Source: Candidatus Gastranaerophilales bacterium (GTDB lineage Bacteria > Cyanobacteriota > Vampirovibrionia > Gastranaerophilales > Gastranaerophilaceae). From it: DNA of 64,000 bases. Of this stretch, positions 15,868 to 23,163 are shown one piece after another. The stretch spans positions 60,149 to 124,148 of the forward strand of contig CALVAX010000006.1 of assembly GCA_944325605.1 (NCBI GenBank), written 5' to 3'. The translations under genes were made by a program, and so were the position numbers. The notes under the pieces were generated by a model. It saw only the letters and a list, made by a program, of their open reading frames with translations. It had not been told where the DNA came from and ran no database searches. Position 1 is the stretch's first letter, and each line of letters opens with the position of its first letter.

Positions 15868-16629
15868 ATGAAACTTTTTTATACTTACAAAGGCTTTACA
15901 ATGGCGGAAGTTTTGATAACTATCGGCATAATCGGAGTAGTTGCGGCCATGACACTCCCGCCGCTGATTAATAAAACACAGCACAAGGAACTGCAGACCG
16001 CTTTTTTAAAAACCTACTCTGAACTTAATCAGGCCTCGCAGCTGTTTATGGTAAAAGAAAGCATGTCGGTTGCTGAATACGCTGCGATTGATAACAGCAA
16101 TACTATGGAAAAGTTTATGAAATATTTTAAAGGTGTCACGAATTATAACAAGGGGTATTGGGGGAATACAGATGATGATACTATTGCAAGACCCTACAAA
16201 ATTAAATCACTTAATGGCAAATCTGAATATGAAGGCCTTTGCAACAATTCAGGAAGATATGCTGATATTGCAGGGAGAGTATATTCTATGAATGATGCCC
16301 CTGCAAATGCCGATACAAACGGCCCTGTTATATGTGTAGATGTAAATGGTCAGAAGGGGCCGAATAAAATCGGATATGATTATTTTTTGTTTATATTTAC
16401 CTTAGATGGCTATGTTATTCCAATGGGGCAGGCACATAAAAACAATTCAGATAAGGATGGCTCAAACAGTACATATGGAGCATTAAATGGAAATGGTTTT
16501 GTATCAGGAGAGGATTATTGTACATATTCAAAATCGAATTTTAGCAGCGGGTATTCCTGCGCATACTATGCCTTGCAAAATGTAAGCCCAACAGGAAAAG
16601 GTGACTACTGGAACTATTTCCTTTACTAA
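15868..16629 (+). CDS. type IV pilin-like protein
   Basis: A 253-residue protein with a class III prepilin signal. The leader is MKLFYTYKG, cleavage is expected before F10, and FTMAEV gives the conserved Glu at mature position 5. The hydrophobic helix LITIGIIGVVAAMTLPPLI follows. The rest is a globular pilin or pseudopilin domain rich in Asn, Gly and Tyr, with several Cys (CNNSG, ICVD, DYCTYS, YSCAYY) that may form disulfides. After prepilin peptidase cleavage it would enter a pilus or a type II-like machine. GAGGAG seven bases before the ATG supports the start. No assembly genes lie nearby, so it is an orphan structural or minor pilin. Confidence 0.85.
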   Translation: MKLFYTYKGFTMAEVLITIGIIGVVAAMTLPPLINKTQHKELQTAFLKTYSELNQASQLFMVKESMSVAEYAAIDNSNTMEKFMKYFKGVTNYNKGYWGNTDDDTIARPYKIKSLNGKSEYEGLCNNSGRYADIAGRVYSMNDAPANADTNGPVICVDVNGQKGPNKIGYDYFLFIFTLDGYVIPMGQAHKNNSDKDGSNSTYGALNGNGFVSGEDYCTYSKSNFSSGYSCAYYALQNVSPTGKGDYWNYFLY

Positions 16630-16634
16630 AGTTT

Positions 16635-17309
16635 TTAAGGCAGAAATTGTGAAATTTTATCGAAAAATACTCTTGAGGCATCCATTGTAACATTTATTGT
16701 ATTTTGTGCAATTTCCGGCCATTTAGCCCGGTTACTGTTGTTAGGATATTCAGTATTTTTCACATAATTTGCAACACTCATAAAAATATCGTCAAAACTG
16801 TCGGTTTTAAATTCAACCGGAGATCTTTTGGCATTTTTTATGAAAGTATCCTGATTACTTAATATAAACTTTTCAAAATTTTCATGCATCTTTTTGTCAC
16901 GCCACTTTTGAAGAATATTACCCCTCTGAACATGAAGCCCGACACTCATATCATCTAGAAAATGTTTCGCGCGTCCTGCTTCGTCAGCCATTTCGCTATA
17001 ACGGCAATATTTTTTGGCTTCGAAAAATTTATTCATGTGCTCGTTAAACTTTGCTCTTGCGTTATGCTGCCCGTCAAAATCAAAAAAGCTTTCTCGCGGC
17101 CGGAACATATTTTCATCCGGATAATAAAAATGCGTATTCGAATGAAACCCAACCTCGTCAAAATCAGGTTTCACGACTGCATTTTTAATCATCGGGGCAT
17201 AATTTTGCAGTTTGGGGTATTCGTCTCTTATAAGCTTTTCAGCAATTCTTTTGTGGGTTCCTGCGTTCAATCCGAAATTTATACCGTTTTGTACTTTTGT
17301 TGTTTTCAT
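16635..17309 (-). CDS. zinc-dependent phospholipase C-like protein
   Basis: A 224-residue protein whose His/Asp spacing resembles the helical zinc phospholipase C / P1-nuclease fold: GTHKRIAEKL (His after a short N-terminus), KPDFDEVGFHSNTHFYYPDE (Asp and His ligands), and RAKHFLDDMSVGLHVQRGN (H-x3-D...H). The family hydrolyses phospholipids or nucleic-acid phosphodiesters with three zinc ions. No signal peptide is visible. The N-terminus carries GINFGLNAG, the F-x-G-type motif shared by other hypotheticals here. Assignment rests on motif spacing only; a structural homologue without activity is possible. It has no ribosome site and converges on the pilin gene with five bases between stop codons. 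Confidence 0.5.
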   Translation of the reverse strand: MKTTKVQNGINFGLNAGTHKRIAEKLIRDEYPKLQNYAPMIKNAVVKPDFDEVGFHSNTHFYYPDENMFRPRESFFDFDGQHNARAKFNEHMNKFFEAKKYCRYSEMADEAGRAKHFLDDMSVGLHVQRGNILQKWRDKKMHENFEKFILSNQDTFIKNAKRSPVEFKTDSFDDIFMSVANYVKNTEYPNNSNRAKWPEIAQNTINVTMDASRVFFDKISQFLP

Positions 17310-17333
17310 ACAACAATCTTACATCTTAATTAA

Positions 17334-18052
17334 ATATTCCACAAATTGTTAAGAAAATAACTTAATATTTTACGCCCACTCTAGATTACTCTCTCGCGCA
17401 GGAGGAGAGGAATTTATTTTACGTAACGAATTTAACGTCTTTATTTAAGGTGAATAAGTGAATAGGTGATGAAGTTAATAAGTTCTTTGCGGCGCTTCGC
17501 GCAAATTTTAATTAAACGTTACGCACTTATTCACCTATTAATTTTCAACTCTCCTCACCATTCGCTTCCGCACCATTTTGTCTTTCTCTGTCATCCTAAA
17601 TTTATTTCAGGATCTCATCGGGATACTGAAACTATCTTGGATTATTCGGGGTGCGGGCGGAGTAACGTCTGACCCGCACCTTACGGGTTCCGCTTTGCTT
17701 CACCCTACCGAAAATCCGCAAACTCAGCATGACAAAATGGGGCGCTCCTTATCGCCTTTATGCAAAAACTAACCTTTCAACCCTTGAACTTTTCTACTGT
17801 TCAACCCTCTTCACCCTTCACGCGTCACTTTGTTAGAACCTGACTTACAAATCACCCACACCCGAATTTCTAAATTCGCTGCGCGCATTAAGAAGTTCTT
17901 CCCTCTCCCCTCAAGGGAGAGGGAAATTATTTTACGTAAAGAACTTTTCAACCATTCAACCATTCACCCCTTCAACTCCCCTCACACTTCACCCTTCACG
18001 CTTCACACCTCACTCTGATAAAAACTTAACGCCCTATCGTCTTTTATTGACG
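17334..18052. other. gene-free region with dispersed repeats
   Basis: About 700 bases without a gene. It contains a stretch (about 17440-17530, gtgaataagtgaataggtg ... cgcaaattttaattaaacg) repeated inverted near 63.42-63.52 kb. It also holds repeat family B copy 2 at 17573-17761 and a palindromic element at about 17860-17925 related to the one inside clpB. Runs of ttcaaccattcaacc and cttcacacttcaccc type fill the rest. Confidence 0.8.
17573..17761. repeat. 189-bp dispersed repeat, family B copy 2
   Basis: The pair of 4630-4818, same orientation and length. The core 17573-17740 has perfect 10-bp terminal inverted repeats, CCATTTTGTC and GACAAAATGG. The middle is a GC-rich stretch with cggggtgcgggcggagtaacg. 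Confidence 0.8.
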
Positions 18053-20716
18053 TTACCCGTTTTCCGCCGGTATCCGCTCAAATTTGATTTCGTCGTTCTC
18101 AACATCAATCTTGACTTTATCACCGCTTAAGAAATTCTGAGAAAGTATCATTTTTGAAAGCGGGTTTTCTACCATCTGGCGGATTACTCGTTTAAGCGGT
18201 CTTGCGCCGTAAACAGGATTGTAGCCCCTTGTTGCAAGAAATTCTTTGGCTTCCGGAGTAACCTCAAGCCCGAGTTCCTGATCTTTCAAAAGACGTCTTA
18301 AGTAATCCATCTGAATATCGACGATTTGTGATAAATCCTGAAGCGACAAGGCTTTGAAGAATATAGTTTCATCAATTCTGTTCAAAAATTCCGGTTTAAA
18401 CCGGCTTCTTAAAACAGCCATGACTTTTTCTTTTGTTTCGTCAAATTCGTTCGGTGAAACCATGCTGTTCAAAGTGTTTTCAAGAATTATGTCGCTTCCG
18501 ATGTTTGACGTCATAATTATCAGAGTGTTTTTAAAGTCTACAGTTCTGCCTTTTGAATCGGTCAAACGTCCGTCATCAAAGATTTGAAGCATTATGTTGA
18601 ACACATCCGGATGAGCCTTTTCGATTTCATCAAAAAGTACGACGGAATAGGGTTTTCTTCTGACAGCTTCGGTCAACTGACCGCCTTCTTCGTATCCCAC
18701 ATATCCCGGAGGCGCTCCGACTAACCTTGCGACATTATGTTTTTCCATATATTCAGACATATCAATACGAATAAGCGCATCTTCATCGTTGAACATAAAT
18801 TCCGCAAGGGATTTGGCAAGTTCAGTTTTGCCCACACCCGTAGGCCCTAAAAACAGGAAAGTTCCTATCGGTCGTTTCGGGTCTTTTAAGCCGGAACGTG
18901 CACGGCGGATTGCGTCTGAAACTGTTTCTACTGCTTCCTCCTGACCGATTAGACGTTTGTGAAGGATATCTTCCATATTAACTAACTTTTGCTTTTCGCT
19001 TTCTACAAGTTTGTTTACCGGAATTCCAGTCCATTTGCTTACGACATTTGCAATATCTTCATCGTCAATCTCTTCTTTCAGAAGTTTATTATCGGTTTTT
19101 TCTTTTGACTGGCAGGCTTTCAACTGCTTTTCAAGTTCAAGAAGTTTGCCGTACTTGAGTTCGGCTGCTGTCTGCAAATCAGTATTTCTTTCGGCTTCTT
19201 CGATTTTCTTCTTAACCTGATCTATTTCATCCTTTATTGCGGCTTCGCCTGTTATTGAAGCCTTTTCTTTTTCCCACTGAACTTTCAGAACATTAATTTT
19301 GCCTTCCAGCTCGTTGATTTGCTTTGTTATATTTTCAATTTTTTCTTCAACAGGAGTTCTCCCCTCCCCTTGGGGGAGGGTGGAAATCTCTGATTTCCGG
19401 GTGGGGTCAACTTCTTTTCTGAGCGCCTCGCGTTCAATTTCAAGCTGGATTTTCTGACGCATCATTGTATCAATTTCTTCAGGCATTGAATCTATTTCAA
19501 TTCTGAGAGCCGAAGCTGCTTCATCAATCAAATCTATCGCTTTATCAGGCAAAAATCTGTCGGTTATATAACGATCTGAAAGTTTTGCAGCCTGAATAAG
19601 AGCGCTGTCAAGGATACGAATTCCGTGGTGAACTTCGTATTTCTCTTTTAAGCCTCTTAAAATGCTTATTGTATCCTCAACTGACGGTTCATCAACCAGC
19701 ACAGGCTGAAATCTTCTTTCAAGTGCGGGGTCTTTTTCAATGTATTTGCGGTATTCGTTAATCGTTGTTGCACCGATTGTTCTTAAAACCCCGCGCGCAA
19801 GCATCGGTTTTAAGAGGTTTCCGGCATCCATAGAGCCTTCTGTTGCACCCGCACCGACAACGGTGTGAAGTTCATCAATAAACATTACAATCTCGCCGTT
19901 TGAGTCTTCAACTTCTTTCAATACCGCTTTCAAACGCTCTTCAAATTCTCCTCTGAATTTTGCACCGGCAACAAGCGCGCCCATATCAAGAGAAACGAGT
20001 TTTACATCTTTCAAACTTTCAGGAACATCGCCTCTGACAATTCTCTGAGCCAGACCTTCTACAATCGCCGTCTTTCCGACTCCCGGTTCACCTATCAAAA
20101 CAGGGTTGTTTTTTGTTCTTCTGTTTAAAACCTGAATAATACGGCGGACTTCTTCATCACGGCCGATTACAGGGTCTAATTTCCCTTTTCTTGCAAGCGC
20201 TGTCAGGTCTGTTGAATATTTTTCAAGCGCTTTCATATTTTCTTCTGCGTTTTTATTATCCACTTTTTTATTACCTCTTATCTTTTTCATTGCATTTAAA
20301 ACTTTGTTTGAATCAACTCCGAAGCTTCTTAAAACCGTTTGAATATTGCTATTGTCAAGCTTTGTCATCGCAAGAAGAATTGATTCAATGCTTACAAACT
20401 CATCCTTCATTTCCGCCGACTGCTGCTCAGCAATATCCAGAAGTCTGTAAGTCTGGTTTGACAAAAACATCTGCTGTGCGTTCACAGGCCCCGAAACCTT
20501 CGGAAAAGAATTTACAGCCCCTACGATTTTGTCAATAAAGCTTTGATTTAAAAGCTTCAATTCGGTTAAGTAATCCTTGATAATCCCGTTATCCTTAATC
20601 ATCGCAAGCATAATGTGCTCAGGCTGCAATTCTGAATTGCTGTGAGAATTCATAATTGCGCTTGCTGACGACAATACTTCCTGCGAATAATTTGTGAATT
20701 TATTTATATCTGCCAT
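18053..20716 (-). CDS. clpB: ClpB disaggregase with an in-frame palindromic-element insert
   Basis: An 887-residue ClpB (family usually 855-870), the AAA+ disaggregase that works with DnaK. It has an N-domain (about 1-145), NBD1 with Walker [10 protein letters not shown] and Walker B FIDELH, the coiled-coil M-domain (about 405-530), and NBD2 with Walker [21 protein letters not shown] and sensor-2 GARPLKR. Early in the M-domain, about residues 437-455, the segment [19 protein letters not shown] interrupts an otherwise normal alignment. Its DNA is a palindromic repeat of a family also found between genes. AAGGAG precedes the ATG by eight bases. No CIRCE element is seen upstream. Confidence 0.96.
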   Translation of the reverse strand: MADINKFTNYSQEVLSSASAIMNSHSNSELQPEHIMLAMIKDNGIIKDYLTELKLLNQSFIDKIVGAVNSFPKVSGPVNAQQMFLSNQTYRLLDIAEQQSAEMKDEFVSIESILLAMTKLDNSNIQTVLRSFGVDSNKVLNAMKKIRGNKKVDNKNAEENMKALEKYSTDLTALARKGKLDPVIGRDEEVRRIIQVLNRRTKNNPVLIGEPGVGKTAIVEGLAQRIVRGDVPESLKDVKLVSLDMGALVAGAKFRGEFEERLKAVLKEVEDSNGEIVMFIDELHTVVGAGATEGSMDAGNLLKPMLARGVLRTIGATTINEYRKYIEKDPALERRFQPVLVDEPSVEDTISILRGLKEKYEVHHGIRILDSALIQAAKLSDRYITDRFLPDKAIDLIDEAASALRIEIDSMPEEIDTMMRQKIQLEIEREALRKEVDPTRKSEISTLPQGEGRTPVEEKIENITKQINELEGKINVLKVQWEKEKASITGEAAIKDEIDQVKKKIEEAERNTDLQTAAELKYGKLLELEKQLKACQSKEKTDNKLLKEEIDDEDIANVVSKWTGIPVNKLVESEKQKLVNMEDILHKRLIGQEEAVETVSDAIRRARSGLKDPKRPIGTFLFLGPTGVGKTELAKSLAEFMFNDEDALIRIDMSEYMEKHNVARLVGAPPGYVGYEEGGQLTEAVRRKPYSVVLFDEIEKAHPDVFNIMLQIFDDGRLTDSKGRTVDFKNTLIIMTSNIGSDIILENTLNSMVSPNEFDETKEKVMAVLRSRFKPEFLNRIDETIFFKALSLQDLSQIVDIQMDYLRRLLKDQELGLEVTPEAKEFLATRGYNPVYGARPLKRVIRQMVENPLSKMILSQNFLSGDKVKIDVENDEIKFERIPAENG
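19350..19412 (-). repeat. palindromic element inserted in the clpB reading frame
   Basis: On the coding strand the order is CACCCG, then arms GAAATC/GATTTC around AGA, then CCCTCCCC CAAG GGGAGGG: two consecutive hairpins. It matches the intergenic element at 4412-4458 in layout and resembles those at 17860-17925 and 63770-63840. It adds roughly 19 codons without a stop. Confidence 0.8.
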
Positions 20717-21186
20717 AAAATCAACTCCTTTTTACAAACAAAATAGGGATTCTTCGCATTCGCTCCGAATGACATACGAAATCTTATATTCTTATTTTAA
20801 CGTTGATTTAAAAAAAGTCAGAGATTGTTAATGTTTAATTAATGATTGTCCCCAAAATCGTCAACGAAACTTGCAGCCTGCAACGGATTTGATAAAAATA
20901 CTAAAACTGTAGTATAATAACTTTGCGCTTTTTTCAGTATTTAACATCAAATGTTGTCCTCGCAAACAAAGAAAGCGAGGCTATATGGCTTGGATATAAC
21001 CATAAAATATTGATTATGTTTAACCATATTGATGGAAAAACCAAAAACGTATAACTTTATACAGCGCATACCACGCAAAACAAGAGGTAAAAGGATATAG
21101 TACACTTGATACTATTTGAATAATTGTTGGTTTCATTTTAGCACAAAATATCGAAAGGATGGTTTTTATGGCTTGATTTTGCTTTA
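20717..21186. other. intergenic region with promoter module copy A and gene debris
   Basis: It contains a fragment of the gattcttcg...ccgaatgacat repeat near 20750, then regulatory module copy A at 20889-20996. After that come about 190 bases with no ORF, ending in AAAGGATGG followed by ATG GCT TGA at about 21161-21176, a ribosome site with a two-codon frame. This looks like remains of one or more small genes. Confidence 0.6.
20889..20996 (+). promoter_or_regulatory. promoter-operator-hairpin module, copy A
   Basis: TTGATA, an 18-base spacer and TATAAT form the promoter. The dyad ATACTA-N6-TAGTAT occupies the spacer and overlaps the -10. Downstream the leader has AACAT caa ATGTT and then CCTCGC...GCGAGG, whose right arm contains the GAGG that would serve as ribosome site, four bases before an ATG. 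The frame that follows (M-A-W-I) stops after four codons. Confidence 0.7.
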
Positions 21187-21537
21187 TTAAAAAAACAACT
21201 TATAAATAAAAAAAGAATATAACGGAACCGTAATTATCGGAAATATTACGGATGATATTTTTTGCAGTTTTGTCAGCGGCTGTAATTTTATTAGATTTTT
21301 GGTTGCTCTTAGTGATAAAAAATTAATAATTAAATATCCGATTAAAGCTAAGGCAACTAAAATAATAATGCTCCAGAATATAATATGCTCCCAAATCATT
21401 CTTTTATACTCTAAAAATAATATAAATAAATAAAGAGGGACTTTTGCTAACATTATAAATAAAACGCAATTGATTATCGCGACAAAACTCTGAAAAACAA
21501 AATAAAAAATTTGCAGATAATGCATAAACTTACTCAT
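21187..21537 (-). CDS. small integral membrane protein, hypothetical
   Basis: A 116-residue protein with three, perhaps four, hydrophobic helices: about 8-35 (QIFYFVFQSFVAIINCVLFIM), 50-75 (IIFWSIIILVALALIGYLII) and 95-115 (SSVIFPIITVPLYSFFIYK), with a basic loop between the last two. I do not recognise it. The ATG at 21535-21537 is preceded by TATAAT with only six bases between, suggesting a leaderless transcript; there is no ribosome site. It sits between the two copies of the promoter module, on the opposite strand. Confidence 0.55.
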   Translation of the reverse strand: MSKFMHYLQIFYFVFQSFVAIINCVLFIMLAKVPLYLFILFLEYKRMIWEHIIFWSIIILVALALIGYLIINFLSLRATKNLIKLQPLTKLQKISSVIFPIITVPLYSFFIYKLFF

Positions 21538-21583
21538 ATTTAAATTATACAACAAAAAACGGAAATATAATTAAATAGAAAGT

Positions 21584-21691
21584 TGACAAAATACTAATTC
21601 TGTAGTATAATTACTCCTGCCTTATCAGTATTTAAAACATCAAATGTTGTCCTCGCAAGCAAAGAAAGCGAGACTATTATGATTTGGATTT
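21584..21691 (+). promoter_or_regulatory. promoter-operator-hairpin module, copy B
   Basis: TTGACA, a 17-base spacer and TATAAT, with the same ATACTA-N6-TAGTAT dyad. The leader has the same two hairpins (CCTCGC...GCGAG) and leads to ATG ATT TGG AT at 21679. It is about 85% identical to copy A, 690 bases upstream. Confidence 0.75.
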
Positions 21692-21943
21692 GCAAACTTT
21701 ATTAACCCGATTACAGGCGACGGGCGGATTTTTTCACGCGAAGACATCGGACAAATGTCCGGAGATGAATATTCCACAAACGAATCTGCTATTATGGCAC
21801 AGTTAAAGAGTATAGGAATTCCTACAGGCGGTGAACTTGAAGCCTCTTCTATTTTTGGAGGCGGAACCGTTTACGTAAGACCCTACACAAGATCCGACGG
21901 CACGGAAGTCAGAGGTTACTGGAGAAGTCTGCCGGCTTATTAA
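21679..21943 (+). pseudogene. small conserved-looking protein, probably frameshifted at its start
   Basis: The clear coding frame runs to the TAA at 21941-21943 and reads INPITGDGRIFSREDIGQ, then MSGDEYSTNESAIMAQLKSIG, then GGGTVYVRPYTRSDGTEVRGYWRS. The first in-frame ATG is at 21755 and lacks a ribosome site. The promoter module leads instead to the ATG at 21679, in a different frame, which stops after eight codons. A few extra bases (ATTT) between that ATG and GGA TTT GCA AAC would explain this as a frameshift. Alternatively a shorter 62-residue protein starts at 21755. A terminator follows directly. Confidence 0.5.
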
Positions 21944-21956
21944 TTTCCTAAATTAC

Positions 21957-21994
21957 AAAACACAGGAGTTTTTTATTAAATCTCCTGTGTTTTA
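21957..21994. terminator. bidirectional intrinsic terminator
   Basis: AAAACACAGGAG and CTCCTGTGTTTT form a 12-bp stem between two convergent small genes. Confidence 0.8.
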
Positions 21995-22000
21995 ATATAT

Positions 22001-22228
22001 TTAATTTTTACGTTTTTCTACTATCAAATCATAGCCTAAAATATCGCAAATTAACTTCAATTCTTTAAAAGTCAAATGCTCACGCTTGAGTTTACAGGAA
22101 AAATTTGAGGCCTTGGTTTCTTTTCCCAAACGCTCGTTCAATTTTTCATTCAATGTTTTCTGCAATATATATTCTTTGTTTAAAAGATACTTTACAAGCT
22201 GAAAATCGTTCAGGTCGTTAATAATCAT
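22001..22228 (-). CDS. small HTH-type regulator
   Basis: A 75-residue protein resembling the XRE-like helix-turn-helix family. A first helical part (LVKYLLNKEYILQKTLNEKL) is followed by NFSCKLKREHLTFKELKLICDILGYDLIVEKR, where the recognition helix and the typical D-I-L-G-Y ending are seen. The promoter is TTGAAA-16-TATAAT with seven bases to the ATG, so the message is probably leaderless. It is divergent from the DUF1796 gene. The gap holds a perfect 13-bp inverted repeat at 22275-22318, a likely operator. Confidence 0.65.
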   Translation of the reverse strand: MIINDLNDFQLVKYLLNKEYILQKTLNEKLNERLGKETKASNFSCKLKREHLTFKELKLICDILGYDLIVEKRKN

Positions 22229-22274
22229 ACCTACAATTATATCGTCTTGACATTTTGTTTCAAAAATATCATCA

Positions 22275-22318
22275 TTAGATTGATTATTATCAAACTAAAT
22301 TAAATATAATCAATCTAA
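22275..22318. promoter_or_regulatory. long perfect dyad between HTH gene and DUF1796 gene
   Basis: TTAGATTGATTAT (22275-22287) and ATAATCAATCTAA (22306-22318) are exact complements 18 bases apart. The inner GATTAT/ATAATC matches the dyad at 46002-46019 by another regulator. Confidence 0.6.
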
Positions 22319-22343
22319 TTTAACATTGTAAACAGGGATAATC

Positions 22344-23123
22344 ATGTTGGAAGAAGAAACAAAAAACAAAACATTCAAAAATATTCAAAAAGCACAAAAG
22401 GTATTCAATTTTACAAGAATACACAACAGAATTTGCGTCTATTTATTTAATTGCTATCTGAGCTTTTGCCTGCCGGCAAAAAAGAAAAAGAACTACTACA
22501 TAAGCCTCGGCACAAATTGCTATGCCAGATTCAGACTTTCACATGCCGGAATAAAACCGAGAAAAAAAGAAGGAGAACTAAGCGGCCCTTTTGATTTATG
22601 TTTAACTAAGACAAGCAGTATCGCGCAAATTCTTGAAAATAACTTTGATGATTATATAGAAAACATCAAATTTGCGACAACTCAGGAAGAAGGATTCGAC
22701 AAATATATTTATAGAAATGATAAATATAACATAAATTACGTACACGACACAGACCTTGAAACCCTTGCCCAAATGAAAAAACGCTACGAAAAACGTATCA
22801 AAAATTTTTTGACAATATCAAAAAATGCAGAAGAACTGGTGTATCTTCAATTTATCTTCAATAACGACTTTACACCTGAGGATCTTAGCAGCATATACAA
22901 TTCCTTAAAAAGATTGAGAAATAATAAGCCCTTCAAATTCGCAGTATTTTCATTTGTTGACAACTATACAAATATAAAAGAAAAACTTAATCCGAATATA
23001 ATTTTTGAGGAATATATTCCGGATTGCGGTGTAAAGACATATTCTCAAATATGGTTCAAGAGAGATACTATATTTAAAGACTCAATTTTACCATTAATTT
23101 TAAAACAAATTGATAAATTGTAA
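22344..23123 (+). CDS. DUF1796 family putative cysteine peptidase-like protein
   Basis: A 259-residue protein. The core starts at about residue 50 with YYISLGTNCYARFRLSHAG, then SGPFDLCLTKTSSIAQILENNFDDYI, the hallmark of DUF1796, which has been proposed to adopt a papain-like fold with the Cys of G-T-N-C. It continues with VHDTD, a Lys-rich helix and a C-terminal YSQIWFKRD segment. No signal peptide is seen. Members often occur beside glycosyltransferases or surface-sugar genes, and the next gene is a GH38 glycosidase. AGGGA lies seven bases before the ATG. The substrate is unknown. Confidence 0.65.
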   Translation: MLEEETKNKTFKNIQKAQKVFNFTRIHNRICVYLFNCYLSFCLPAKKKKNYYISLGTNCYARFRLSHAGIKPRKKEGELSGPFDLCLTKTSSIAQILENNFDDYIENIKFATTQEEGFDKYIYRNDKYNINYVHDTDLETLAQMKKRYEKRIKNFLTISKNAEELVYLQFIFNNDFTPEDLSSIYNSLKRLRNNKPFKFAVFSFVDNYTNIKEKLNPNIIFEEYIPDCGVKTYSQIWFKRDTIFKDSILPLILKQIDKL

Positions 23124-23163
23124 AAAATTTGCCCTGAATTATCTAAAATGTTAAAAATATTGT

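Noticed and set aside
20717..20900. CIRCE operator upstream of clpB
   Set aside because: No TTAGCACTC-N9-GAGTGCTAA-like sequence was found.
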